Of a stretch of DNA of 64,000 bases, positions 19,801 to 25,752 are shown in pieces. The position numbers and the translations under genes are program-made. The notes under the pieces are model-generated. The model worked only from the letters and a program-made list of their open reading frames with translations. It had not been told where the DNA came from and ran no database searches. Source of the stretch: Crossaster papposus (lineage: Eukaryota; Echinodermata; Asteroidea; Velatida; Solasteridae); NCBI GenBank assembly GCA_037893245.1, contig JBAIAA010000704.1, forward strand, positions 372,001-436,000, given 5' to 3'. Position 1 is the stretch's first letter; every line of letters starts with the position of its first letter.

Positions 19801-22353
19801 GATTTTGAGATATTGCCAAAAATCGGGAGCGGTTATGTCCACGCAGGAAGAATAATCTGCATTGGAATACACAGTCTGAGAAACGTCACTGCAGTAACAC
19901 TTTTCAGATTCAAATTTGTTGGGATAAAAAGTGATATCTTTTTCCATAACCGCAGTACTTCGAAGTAAAAAGTTTCTAAAAATGCATTATACTATCCAAA
20001 GCTGCTGTACTTCTTACCAAGTAAGTTTTTATTGCCATTAATTTTTGGAGTAATTACCAAACGTATACGATCCCTTTAATTTATGCCCAAACGTGACACA
20101 CGTCTCTGTATTTTGCTCTCCCAGTGATGCGCACGCAAGGCAGTCTACGAGTGGTCATGAACACTAAGATATGGAGCGGCATGACGATAGAGAAAGCTTC
20201 CCCGAAGAATATACGTCTTTCTGCTAGAGACGGGGAGAGCGATACCATCAAAGTGTTTCTGGTCTCGGTAAGTTGCCTGGATCCTGCCAGTAATTAGCCT
20301 GGGGCCAATTTCATAGAGCTGCTAAGCACAACAATATGCTTAGCATGAAAACTTGTCCTGGGCAAAAACAAGGTTACAGACCAATTTTCACAAGATCTTT
20401 ATTGTTTTGGATTGATAATCAGCTGTTTTTTTTGCTTAGCATGAAAAACACGTAGAATTTGGGCTGGTAACCTGTTTTTACTGAGCAAGACTTTTTTGTG
20501 CTAAGCAAATGTTTGTGCTTAGCAGCTCTATGAAATTGACCCCTGATCACCATCCATTGTTCAGTGGAGCCCGCTCTGTATCCAACATCTGATATATGTA
20601 AGCATGCAAAATGTTTGTGGTCTGTATGCCGTCTAATCAGAATAGACTCGAGAAATTGTGACGTAATTTTTCATCAAAAAAGGGTGGACAGAACATGCCT
20701 AATGATGCTGTGGACATGGGTGATTATCAACTACTCCTGAAATAATGTTGTGCAAAACCAAACCGAAACAAACCCGCACATCAAAATAGTTACCGAAAAC
20801 ATACGCACAAAAAGTTATGCAATTCTTTGGATATCATGGGATGGTAAGTTAAAACGGGTGAATGTTGCTTGATCGATCGATATTCATCCAATACTGGTAT
20901 AAGTTAATGCACAAAAATTTAGGATGATTTGGCCGAGCCAGACAGTTCGGTTTTTGTCTCGGTTTTGGGGGGTTCAGTTCTGTTTTTGTCAGTTTGGGTC
21001 GGTTTTCCCTGAATTGTTATCGGGTCATGGCGGGTCGGGTCAGGTCAGGTCGGGTCGGGTCGGGTCAGGTTGGTTGGAGAGTTCAGATCGGTTTTGGTTC
21101 AGATTCGGTTTATACTTTTAATGTTTCGGGTCGGTTTGGCCTAGTCAACCCAATCCTATGCACATCATTATTCTAAAAGCAGCCAAAATCGTACTTTCGT
21201 CCTATTTTTTTTGAAAATGTTGACCCTACTTTTTCATCTGGGTCTCCTTGAAAGCCTGTAAACGCAAATCCACCCAATCTTACCTCGATTCCATCCCTCC
21301 AACAAAAATCTTCTTGACGCATGCTTTTCATCCCCTACTCTCGCAGGCCTCTCCGAAAGATGCCGAACAAATCTACCGCGCCATCGAATACCGCGTGCAG
21401 GAGCTGAAGTACACCGAGCAACAGGCAGAGAAGGCCACCAACGAGGTGGGCGGGGCCAAGACTGAGGAGGAGGGAGAGGAGGAGGAGACGGAAGCCAAAG
21501 ACGAAGATGACGACAGCCGCGACGGCAAACAGACGAGTGCGATCCCGGCGCTCCCCATGGGAGCGGGCGACAGCGATGATTCCGTGTCGCAGTCAAACTC
21601 GGCCCTCACGGACAGAAGTAAGTTCAGTGGCCGATTTCGCGAAATGCTAAAAGCCCAGTTCATACTTCACGCGAAAAATGAATGCGTTGCAGATTTACGA
21701 CCCACAAAAAGGTATTATGTTGCAAACAAGTTATCAAAATTGAGTTATATACATGGTTGGAAAGCCCGCAATGTAAGCTTTCATCTTAAACACATCCCAA
21801 CTTCCTCAGCAACACGGCTGAACTCGTCGTAACTTTAACCAGTTTGCGCCGGGATTATTTTTAACATCACCGAGCCGAAGGGCGGGATTATTTTTAACGG
21901 TTCAGGCCGATAGTGCTGGGAAGCACACCAACGCATTTCAGGCCTTGCTCGCTGCTGACAGTCATTTCCGGCCTTGCTCGTGACGTGTTTATGCGTCATT
22001 CGTTTTGAATCTTTGGAAAAACTTTGGGTGTATATACGTCCTCCGACGTGAACTAGTTAAGTTGCAAAAAAGTTATTGAAATTGAGTTATATACATGGTT
22101 GGAAAGCCCACAATGTAAGCTTTCATCTTAAACACATTCCAACTTCTTCAGCAACACAGCTGAACTCGTCGTTACTTTAAGAATGGTCTGAGGGGCGTCT
22201 TATCTCATTTATGTGTGCGTTAATAATTTGTATATCGTCGATCGTATTTTCAAACAATTTTGCCTCTTCTTTCCCATTTTCTCAAAAGGTTCCCCCGAGC
22301 TCACAGACCCACGGGTCGAAGGCAACCCCCAGACTCCGCCGGCCAGCAATTAA
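1792..22353 (+). CDS. RANBP3: Ran-binding protein 3 (RANBP3), gene span
   Basis: RANBP3 is a nuclear cofactor of the exportin CRM1: it binds RanGTP and CRM1 and promotes export complexes. Supported coding exons are 1792-1886, 2857-2902, 3425-3514, 5553-5582, 6558-6635, 7084-7176, 11373-11682, 13505-13598, 14109-14192, 14954-14993, 15683-15807, 16327-16456, 20125-20267, 21347-21617 and 22289-22353. All junctions are AG/GT with matching phase and no internal stop. In order the product has an [11 protein letters not shown] motif (about residues 19-33), a [11 protein letters not shown] block matching the conserved LKPPTLIHG of vertebrates (about 90-110), GFGVFGNF (about 211), a second [11 protein letters not shown] (about 265), a Ran-binding domain (about 325-490, with [20 protein letters not shown] and [11 protein letters not shown]) and an acidic tail. 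With the candidate start exon it is 565 aa. The N terminus is the least certain part. Confidence 0.93.
1981..2304. mobile_element. MITE, GCTGCGTTCCA-ended family, copy 1
   Basis: Terminal inverted repeats GCTGCGTTCC and GGAACGCAGC enclose about 324 bp. A second copy, inverted, lies at 19055-19380 and shares the internal blocks (CTGGTAACTCGTGTTCACCA; CACAACTAAACTCGACTGTG). No ORF; non-autonomous. Intronic. Confidence 0.85.
2435..2668 (+). mobile_element. MITE family A (TTAA-CCAGTTCGCGCCGG), 3'-truncated copy
   Basis: Begins TTAA then CCAGTTCGCGCCGGATGACG, the left end of the commonest MITE in this window (11 copies). The right terminal repeat is missing: the copy runs out after AATAATCCCGG. 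It lies in the intron upstream of the exon at 2857. Confidence 0.85.
2857..2902 (+). CDS. RANBP3: RANBP3 exon
   Basis: 46 nt in phase 0, ending in phase 1. Acceptor TCCACAG, donor GAAG|GTTAGA. Encodes [15 protein letters not shown], continuing directly from the FVFG exon. Confidence 0.8.
3425..3514 (+). CDS. RANBP3: RANBP3 exon
   Basis: 90 nt, phase 1 in and phase 1 out. Acceptor TATTTCAG, donor TCAG|GTGAAT. Encodes a charged [14 protein letters not shown] stretch followed by a serine-rich part ending QRPILFS. Low-complexity, as expected for the disordered N-terminal half of RANBP3. Confidence 0.8.
4066..4353 (+). pseudogene. LINE reverse transcriptase C-terminal fragment
   Basis: The open frame contains [20 protein letters not shown], then [11 protein letters not shown] and [17 protein letters not shown]. 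This is the thumb and C-terminal region widely seen in non-LTR retrotransposon polymerases of marine invertebrates. There is no catalytic palm, endonuclease or upstream continuation, and the frame stops soon after WNSLPITIR. It is a 5'-truncated relic in a RANBP3 intron, same strand as the host gene. Confidence 0.8.
4434..4797. repeat. 12-bp minisatellite (CGAGTCCAGTCG type)
   Basis: About 30 copies of a 12-base unit. The first copies are ACGAGTCCTTTC, the bulk GCGAGTCCAGTC. The period is a multiple of three, so frames stay open on both strands (ASPV and LATG-type repeats) without any sign of a gene. Confidence 0.9.
4900..5258. repeat. 10-bp minisatellite (GGACTTGCGG/GGACTTGTGG)
   Basis: About 35 copies of GGACTTGYGG. 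GGACTTGTGG and GGACTTGCGG variants occur in runs rather than mixed at random, as expected from local unequal exchange or slippage. G-rich on the + strand. Confidence 0.9.
5553..5582 (+). CDS. RANBP3: RANBP3 short exon (30 nt)
   Basis: Acceptor CAATGCAG, donor AAAG|GTAATT; phase 1 in and out. Encodes [10 protein letters not shown]. Because it is a multiple of three it could be skipped without a frame change. Confidence 0.7.
5667..6137 (+). mobile_element. MITE family D (GGCCGTGTCCGAAAC), copy 1
   Basis: About 470 bp with ends GGCCGTGTCCGAAACAAGTG and the inverted counterpart CAGACACGGCC, flanked by TAA on both sides. The three-base TA-rich target duplication and GGCC ends are Harbinger-like, although no transposase is present. 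A second copy in opposite orientation is at 10673-11212. Confidence 0.85.
6362..6532 (+). mobile_element. tRNA-derived SINE fragment
   Basis: CACGGCCGAGTTGTTTACGG resembles a tRNA A box of the Ser/Leu type, and GGGTTTGTACCC about 40 bases later resembles a B box. The body GGCAAGACACTTAAC then CACCCAGGAGTATAAATGGG is a widespread SINE body in aquatic animals. The family name is not assigned. Confidence 0.6.
6558..6635 (+). CDS. RANBP3: RANBP3 exon with [11 protein letters not shown] block
   Basis: 78 nt, phase 1 in and out; acceptor AAATTACAG, donor ACAA|GTAAGT. Encodes [20 protein letters not shown], matching the conserved FRLKPPTLIHG segment of vertebrate RANBP3. This is one of the best anchors for the gene identity. 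Confidence 0.93.
6844..6930 (+). tRNA. tRNA-like sequence, probably a pseudogene or SINE head
   Basis: GCAAGATTAGCTCAGTTGG and GTAGAGC form a clear D arm and A box, and GGTTCGAGTCC is a B box/T loop. GCAAGA can pair with TCTTGC at the 3' side. However, the anticodon loop is the wrong length (CTCCG-TTATTC-CGGAG gives six bases), and a short duplication of AAGTCCCCTCTT breaks the T stem. A functional tRNA is unlikely. Confidence 0.5.
7084..7176 (+). CDS. RANBP3: RANBP3 exon
   Basis: 93 nt, phase 1 in and out; acceptor TATCCACAG, donor GCAG|GTAAAA. Encodes [19 protein letters not shown], similar in position to the RSVLRPAVLQ region of vertebrates. Another frame of this exon is also open, but phase continuity with 6558-6635 selects this one. 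Confidence 0.8.
7995..8251 (-). mobile_element. MITE family A copy interrupted by another repeat
   Basis: Left end TTAACCAGTTCGCGCCGGG and right end CCGGCGCAAACTGGTTAA are intact. The middle of the element has been replaced from about 8073 to 8216 by sequence related to the 4427-5271 composite repeat (AAAGGAATGCTTTTGTC, then GGACTTG-type units). Confidence 0.8.
8545..8628 (+). CDS. RANBP3: Possible RANBP3 cassette exon
   Basis: A strong pyrimidine tract and CTTTCAG acceptor, an 84-nt frame open in the phase required by 7084-7176, and donor AAAG|GTAAGG. Phase is 1 on both sides, so inclusion or skipping both keep the reading frame into 11373. The encoded serine-rich peptide ([19 protein letters not shown]) has no recognised counterpart, so it may be optional or a chance match. 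Confidence 0.45.
9311..9816. mobile_element. About 505-bp repeat family G, copy 1 (TTAACCCTAACCCCCTAGG)
   Basis: Begins TTAACCCTAACCCCCTAGGC and ends GTAGTTAGGGTTAA. A full-length relative in the same orientation is at 51762-52280, in a GTF3C3 intron. The ends are inverted copies of TTAACCCTAA; no coding capacity. Non-autonomous DNA element, superfamily unassigned. Confidence 0.8.
9826..10155. mobile_element. MITE family B (AGGTAGGATACACCA), left end degraded
   Basis: Contains the family core (TTACTACCAAATTATTAAGA; ATTCTAGGCATCCAGCAAAA) and the right end CCAATGGTGTATCCTACCTT. The left terminal repeat is not recognisable. Related copies are at 12211, 15010, 16039, 24556, 47644 and 48819. Confidence 0.75.
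10673..11212 (-). mobile_element. MITE family D, copy 2, inverted relative to copy 1
   Basis: Ends GGCCGGGTCCGAAAC and GTTTCGGACACGGCC. The interior is the reverse complement of the element at 5667-6137. Near the right end GTAGACCGTAGCTCTAGAC is repeated about three times, so this copy is about 70 bp longer. The two copies bracket exons 6558-6635 and 7084-7176 and the cassette 8545-8628. Confidence 0.85.
11373..11682 (+). CDS. RANBP3: RANBP3 exon (310 nt) with FG-like motif
   Basis: Acceptor TTTTTCAG, donor CAGCAG|GTCAGT; phase 1 in, phase 2 out. Encodes a Ser/Thr/Ala-rich stretch, then [40 protein letters not shown] and [12 protein letters not shown]. The last resembles the TNYFLQYISSS of vertebrate RANBP3. 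GC-rich and codon-biased compared with its flanks. Confidence 0.92.
11698..12085. mobile_element. Repeat family J (CCTTTCAAAACCTTTCAAAA), copy 1
   Basis: Starts TTAACCCTCCTATGG only 15 bases after the preceding RANBP3 exon and consists of CTTTCAAAA-rich sequence in diverged subrepeats. A related copy at 56652-56966 has inverted TTAACCCT ends. Confidence 0.65.
12147..12173. repeat. (CAT)n microsatellite
   Basis: Eight to nine CAT triplets in a row. Simple sequence. Confidence 0.85.
12211..12594. mobile_element. MITE family B, full-length copy
   Basis: Both ends are present: AAAGGTAGGATACACCATTG and its inverse AATGGTGTATCCTACCTTTT. Interior includes GTATATATCGTTTAACTGAC and TACAGGATATCTAGCACAAT. 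Intronic, about 380 bp. Confidence 0.85.
13505..13598 (+). CDS. RANBP3: RANBP3 exon with second FVFG motif
   Basis: 94 nt, phase 2 in and phase 0 out; donor AATG|GTCAGT. Encodes [20 protein letters not shown] then [12 protein letters not shown], the counterpart of FVFGQNMSERV in vertebrates. The acceptor is TTAGCAG, a tandem NAGNAG site, so the start may shift by one serine codon. Confidence 0.93.
14109..14192 (+). CDS. RANBP3: RANBP3 exon
   Basis: 84 nt, phase 0 in and out; acceptor AATACAG, donor TAAG|GTAGGA. Encodes [20 protein letters not shown] and LSPTLSAK. Disordered linker between the second FVFG motif and the Ran-binding domain. Confidence 0.8.
14375..14616 (+). mobile_element. MITE family A, full-length copy
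   Basis: TTAA-flanked ends CCAGTTAGCGCCGG and CCGGCGCGAACTGG, 242 bp including both TTAA. A TTAA duplication points to the piggyBac superfamily, although the terminal bases are not the canonical ones. Confidence 0.88.
14655..14915. repeat. Dispersed repeat family K, copy 1
   Basis: Shares CACTTCCCTTCTGAATTTGG, GATTTTTCCACCCCTACGAA and GAGTTCCGACTGAATTTGCT with 54480-54658. Intronic in both places; no coding support. Confidence 0.7.
14954..14993 (+). CDS. RANBP3: RANBP3 short exon (40 nt)
   Basis: Acceptor TTTTTACAG, donor CAAG|GTATGT; phase 0 in, phase 1 out. Encodes [13 protein letters not shown]. It supplies the phase change needed by the next exon. Confidence 0.85.
15010..15125. mobile_element. 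MITE family B, 5' fragment
   Basis: AAAGGAAGGATACACCATTT followed by the family core (TTACTACCGAATTATTAAGA; CGCTAGATATCCTGTAATTA), then lost. It starts 17 bases after a RANBP3 exon. Confidence 0.7.
15683..15807 (+). CDS. RANBP3: RANBP3 exon, start of the Ran-binding domain
   Basis: 125 nt, phase 1 in and 0 out; acceptor TTGTCAG, donor TCAG|GTCAGT. Encodes [15 protein letters not shown], then [20 protein letters not shown]. This matches SLAESAAAYTKA and LEKVEVITGEEAESNVLQ of vertebrate RANBP3. Confidence 0.95.
15889..16003. mobile_element. Small palindromic MITE family I, copy 1
   Basis: CCAAACCCTAGCTTTGTCTC at the left pairs with CAAGCTGGGGTTTGG at the right. Relatives are at 47522-47640 and 54985-55101, with a cut-off copy at the right edge of the window (63955-64000). 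Confidence 0.7.
16039..16173. mobile_element. MITE family B, 3' fragment
   Basis: TTTACTATAAAATACAACCC and the right end CCAATGGTGTATCCAACCTT are present. It is followed directly by a 3' fragment of family C (CAGCTCTATGAAATTGACCC, 16174-16212). Confidence 0.7.
16327..16456 (+). CDS. RANBP3: RANBP3 exon, Ran-binding domain core
   Basis: 130 nt, phase 0 in and 1 out; acceptor CGTCACAG, donor CTGG|GTAGGC. Encodes [20 protein letters not shown] then GLLRLND and SSLQSRL. CKLFVFD and the [13 protein letters not shown] motif are signatures of the RANBP3-type Ran-binding domain. Confidence 0.96.
16507..16592. repeat. ACAATATGATAGAATTGTTC tandem, left part
   Basis: Four copies of a 21-base unit containing CAATATGATAGAATTGTTC, continued by two more at 18853-18893 on the far side of an insertion. 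Before that insertion the array was a single run. Confidence 0.9.
17230..17448 (+). pseudogene. THAP-like zinc-finger fragment
   Basis: From ATG at 17230 the frame gives [14 protein letters not shown], then [20 protein letters not shown] and FVNRAR. This fits the first half of a THAP domain: C-x4-C near the N terminus, FxRFP, then a basic helix with the invariant tryptophan. The second half, with its C-x2-H pair, is not found before the stop, so the finger is incomplete unless an intron lies here. THAP fingers occur in P-element-type transposases and in host regulators derived from them. Confidence 0.6.
17648..17805 (-). other. Small acidic ORF (52 codons) inside the TTAA-ended element
   Basis: Starts [20 protein letters not shown] and continues [15 protein letters not shown], with a GAAG-type end that could be a splice donor region. 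The acidic, Ser/Glu-rich start resembles N termini of some multicopy zinc-finger genes of marine invertebrates, but this is weak. No domain is recognised. Confidence 0.3.
18962..19432. mobile_element. MITE with TATAGGGCCATCGCAGATTTG ends, holding another MITE
   Basis: ATAGGGCCATCGCAGATTTG at the left pairs with CAAATCTGCAATTGCTCTAT at the right; the flanking GTAGAATAA/ATTCTACC stretch also pairs. The middle is occupied by the GCTGCGTTCC-ended element at 19055-19380. Confidence 0.75.
19055..19380. mobile_element. MITE, GCTGCGTTCCA-ended family, copy 2 (inverted)
   Basis: Same family as 1981-2304 but in opposite orientation. The right end read in reverse is GCTGCGTTCCAATCGCGTCG, nearly identical to the left end of copy 1. 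About 326 bp. Confidence 0.85.
19610..20079. mobile_element. MITE family F (GATCGTATACGTTTGGTAAT), copy 1
   Basis: Ends TTAAAGGTATCGTATACGTT and AACGTATACGATCCCTTTAA. A second copy is at 48427-48820. Copy 1 has an extra segment of about 75 bases (19710-19786, containing CGATCTTAACAAGATCTTCT) absent from copy 2. It ends 45 bases before a RANBP3 exon. Confidence 0.85.
20125..20267 (+). CDS. RANBP3: RANBP3 exon, second half of the Ran-binding domain
   Basis: 143 nt, phase 1 in and 0 out; acceptor CTCTCCCAG, donor TCTCG|GTAAGT. Encodes [20 protein letters not shown], then [16 protein letters not shown] and TIKVFLVS. It aligns almost residue for residue with [20 protein letters not shown] of human RANBP3. 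Confidence 0.97.
20301..20543. mobile_element. MITE family C (GGGGCCAATTTCATAGAGC), copy 1
   Basis: GGGGCCAATTTCATAGAGCT at the left and AGCTCTATGAAATTGACCCC at the right, with repeated TGCTTAGCA motifs inside. Other copies are at 25304-25584, 47995-48219 and 56183-56420; a degraded relative is at about 23260-23480. Confidence 0.88.
21030..21080. repeat. GGGTC/AGGTC simple repeat
   Basis: Tandem GGGTCGGGTC/AGGTC pentamers around 21030-21070, within a longer G/T-rich stretch from about 20930 to 21140. Intronic. Confidence 0.7.
21347..21617 (+). CDS. RANBP3: RANBP3 exon, end of Ran-binding domain and acidic tail
   Basis: 271 nt, phase 0 in and 1 out; acceptor CTCGCAG, donor AGAA|GTAAGT. Encodes [20 protein letters not shown], the last helix of the domain, then a Glu/Asp-rich stretch ([20 protein letters not shown]) like the acidic C terminus of vertebrate RANBP3. 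Confidence 0.95.
21718..22184. repeat. Direct duplication of about 120 bp split by a MITE
   Basis: TTGAGTTATATACATGGTTG through GCTGAACTCGTCGT occurs at 21718-21834 and again at 22061-22180 with a few changes. A family A MITE (21835-22060, reverse orientation) sits exactly between the two copies. Confidence 0.85.
21835..22060 (-). mobile_element. MITE family A, reverse copy
   Basis: TTAA-CCAGTTTGCGCCGGG at the left; the right end GACGTGAACTAG-TTAA is diverged. Internal order (AATAATCCCGCC block read in reverse first) shows it is inverted relative to 14375-14616. Confidence 0.85.
22289..22353 (+). CDS. RANBP3: RANBP3 last coding exon
   Basis: Acceptor CTCAAAAG, phase 1 in. Encodes [20 protein letters not shown] then N and a TAA stop. 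The short proline-rich end follows the acidic tail, as in other RANBP3 proteins. The acceptor has a moderate pyrimidine tract. Confidence 0.8.
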
Positions 22354-22557
22354 GGAGATGCAGGGGCTCTTATCTAGACTTCTTGAGAAGCTGGACCTGT
22401 GGATGATGAATAACGGTGGCGTTTTACTACGGGAAAAGAATCCGATGGACTCTGCCACTTTAAACTCAAAACAGTTTTTGTTTGAAGAGAACGACGGTGG
22501 CTCCAAAGGTTGGAGCTCACCGACTGTATATATTGGAGCGATGTCAACGCGGCCATC

Positions 22558-22563
22558 AATAAA
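22558..22563 (+). terminator. RANBP3 polyadenylation signal candidate
   Basis: AATAAA about 205 bases after the RANBP3 stop codon, followed within about 70 bases by a T-rich stretch. Standard position for a 3' UTR end. Confidence 0.5.
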
Positions 22564-22619
22564 AAGCGTGTGAAACGAAGTGGGGCTGTGGCCCTCTGTT
22601 GACGGAATGAACAACCTTC

Positions 22620-24555
22620 GTTGGACTTTTTTTGTTTCGTAGCTGCTCGGGAAAAGCGGAGATGAAGCTTATGATGGTGGTGTTAGATTGTAAAGGAACA
22701 AAGAAAGGGAACGATGGTGTTTCGAAGAATTTGGGTGCTGTTGAAATTCACGTGACGTCACCAAAATTGTGAGAAAGGGGAGGGGGGATAAATGCAAACG
22801 GATACCAGTAGCTAACTTAAAGAATGTTGGTTGTTCCCTTGGCATTTTAGTAAGCATTGGACTTTGAGAAGAAATGGATACACAAATTTCTTCACTGCCG
22901 CCATCTTGGATGGTTTTTCTGACCAGGAATTGATATGTTTTTTTTTTCGAGAAAAAAAAAAACGACACTCGAATGAAAGAATCTTGATGACTTGTGGAAG
23001 TGCGGAACTTAATTTGGAGTTGCAGGAAATGAAAACAACTTTCAAATTTGCCCGGCAATCTTCGATTGGTAGAAAGGAAATCTATGTATTGTGCGATTGG
23101 TGGACTTAACGAATTCGGACTGGAAAACGTGTGTAGATGTACACTATTGAGCTAAATGCTTTTCTTAAAAATGACAAATATTTTTCCATGGTCAGTTTTG
23201 AGATGAAAAAAATGGGTAAATGGCATATGTTAGTGTGCATCGAATCTACAGCAGCTGTCAATATCACGATGCTGCTAAGCGTAAATTATTTCTTAAGACT
23301 GTAAGCAGAAAGCTGGGTATGCTAGCAAGTATATTTACTAGGCCCAAACTCCAGCCAAAAATATTGCTTAGCATATATTTCTATATATACATGCTAAGCG
23401 AAAAAAACAGCAGAGAGCCTGTGATAATCAATACATATCATGTAAACTTGTGGTTAATAGCCACATTTTGCTAAGCAGTGAGGTCCTTTGTACTGTAAAT
23501 TTAGTACAAATGTGATTTTCTTTAAGCACTTCCTGCTATTTACAAGTTTATTTGTGACTGCTCTCTAAATTGCCCGATTTCACTTTTCAGATTTTATTTT
23601 TTTATTACAAACTAAAAAAAAAAAGTGAATTATAAAAAATTTAAAAAAATTCACTCAATTTTCACCCCACCCCCCATTTTATTTTGACCAGTCGGAGCAC
23701 AAAATTGGTCGATGCGACTGTTTTGGGTTTTGTTGGTGCGGGTCACAATATGCTCAAGATTAGCAAACGCTTTCTGCTGACGATGGTAAAGATTCTAAAT
23801 TGTACTGCAACACCATGACTTGAAAGTCATAAGCCTTAAGCCGTAACACGACCACAGCTGTCTGTGACTACGACTATTCCACACGGTGTTCTAAATGACT
23901 TACCCTGATGCCATAGCCAGAAGAATACCAAATTTGGACACGGCGATATATTGTTAGTCCTGTCAATAGGTAGTCTTACAAATAATCTGTGAATATTGCA
24001 GAAAATTTACCTTTTCTTGTTTGTGTAAATAATATACATTGTATAGTTAATTCAAAGAAGTGTTTTTGCCATGGACTATTCCATTATGACAACATTTTTA
24101 GATGGTAAAGTATGTGGCATTTAAAAAAAAAGTTGGATTCGGGGAGTTGTATCAAGTGCATAGCCAATGGCGGTGTGCTAAGTTTTAATGCACCACCATA
24201 AAATCTTTGGAATCATTGCGTTCCGGAGTTGCGCAGAACCAAATGAGTGAATTAAGTTTGTCAAAAGTCCGACTTCTGAAACAATTAAGAGCGACTAGTC
24301 GTGCTAGACGGTGAAAGATCGACTACTGGAGTCGTTACAGTGACTCGTGCGATTTGAACTGGTTGTACCAAAAAATCTATGATTATATAATTGATCGTTG
24401 ATTACAAGCCATGTTTGTATATTTTCAGTTTATTTTTCAGTTCTGAAGCGAGCCCCAAAAAATAGTTCTCCAAATACAAGGTTGTGACTTTAAAATGAAC
24501 CAGAGCTAGAGATTTTTTTAATAATTCGAGCACAGATGTTTTGGTCAGGATATTT
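22620..24555. other. Intergenic stretch with no gene recognised
   Basis: No conserved exon was recognised. It holds scattered A/T runs and a degraded family C relative at about 23260-23480 (TGCTAAGC motifs). Open frames at 22669-23109 on both strands are short and lack any recognisable domain. Confidence 0.5.
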
Positions 24556-25034
24556 AAAGGTGAGATACAACATTTGCAACGATCGGAGAACAACAAAACA
24601 AGTATCATTTCTTTATGAAATGAATGACCTCGCTTGACTTTGGGTGAACATTAGTGTCATGAATCCTGTAATATCATGGCACCTGGCGTGCTGTCATTTT
24701 CAATGTTCAATTTCCAACAATGTTCGGCTGACCATCATTGGAAAAAACCTGACTTTTTGTTCCCTACAAATACAGCCCCTAAATTACAAGATTGAATTAA
24801 AAGCTGGTTCCCTCACCTGACAAATCCCCGATGTCTGTAAATTGTTATGTTTTGTCTGAAGTTGGGTCAGGGAACCAGACTACAAGAACAATTTTTGTTC
24901 TCGCTTCTATATTAATAAAACTTTTAAAACGGGTCATTGTAACAAAATAATTTGCTATAAAATGCTATCCCCTGCATTCACCCATTCATGACAATTATAC
25001 CAAAAACGAATGTTGCATATTATCCTTAAGTTTT
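24556..25034. mobile_element. MITE family B-like element with internal insertion
   Basis: AAAGGTGAGATACAACATTT at the left and AATGTTGCATATTATCCTT at the right are diverged family B ends. The interior includes a block beginning ATCATGGCACCTGGCGTGCT, also seen at 41913-41940 and, more loosely, at 3675. Confidence 0.6.
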
Positions 25035-25303
25035 GTTGTCCAGCTGTTTTTGTGATTGTTAAATACAATTTTAAGTTGAATTGTGAACATTCATGTTGGA
25101 AATTAATCTTAATTTAATAATGTACTGTGGATTATGATAAAACTAAAAGAAAAGCCAATGTTGTCATTTGAATTTTTATACAATTTACCCCTGTGAAGAT
25201 TTCTAGTATCGTATCCATTATCGATTATTTTACATGTGATATGACAAGAGAAAGTCAATCGGATATTGTTGGCATTTTAAGTTGATTTTTTTTTTATGAC
25301 CAT

Positions 25304-25584
25304 GGGGTCAATTTTATTGAGCTGCTAAGCACAACAATTTGCTTAATACAAAAAAGTCTCGCTCAGTAAAAACAGGGGCAAATTTCATAAAACATTTGCT
25401 TAGCACAAACAAAATCTTGCTCAGTCGAAACAGGTTAACAGACAAAACTCCACGTGCTTTTTATGCTAAGCAAAAACCAGTCACAAACAATACTCACCTA
25501 AAAAATTGGTTTGAAATCCCGTTTTTGCCAAGAAAGGATTTTTATGCTAAGGAAATTGTTGTGCTTGCCTATGAAATTGGGCCC
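25304..25584. mobile_element. MITE family C, copy 2
   Basis: GGGGTCAATTTTATTGAGCT and the inverse CCTATGAAATTGGGCCC flank TGCTTAGC-rich sequence. A long palindrome follows at 25591, and family C-like sequence (GTAGCAGTTAGCAGCTCTGT) resumes after it. Confidence 0.75.
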
Positions 25585-25590
25585 TGACAA

Positions 25591-25752
25591 TTGTGACCCA
25601 GCACGAGTAAATGAGACACTTTGAGGCAAAAATAAAAATTGAGATTTTGATTTCATTATATAAAGCTAAACAAGCTTTAAATGATGAAATCAAAATCTCA
25701 ATTTTCATTTTTGCCTCAAAGTGTCTCATTTACTCGTTCGTGCTGGGTCACA
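25591..25752. mobile_element. Near-perfect hairpin MITE (TTGTGACCCAGCACGAG), copy 1
   Basis: TTGTGACCCAGCACGAGTAA continues through AAAATTGAGATTTTGATTTC and is mirrored almost exactly on the right. The arms are about 65 bases and the loop about 25. Copy 2 is at 62091-62229. A transcript would form one long hairpin. Confidence 0.9.

Noticed and set aside
22669-23109. Overlapping ORFs downstream of RANBP3
   Set aside because: Short, on both strands, low complexity in parts (F/K runs); no family resemblance.
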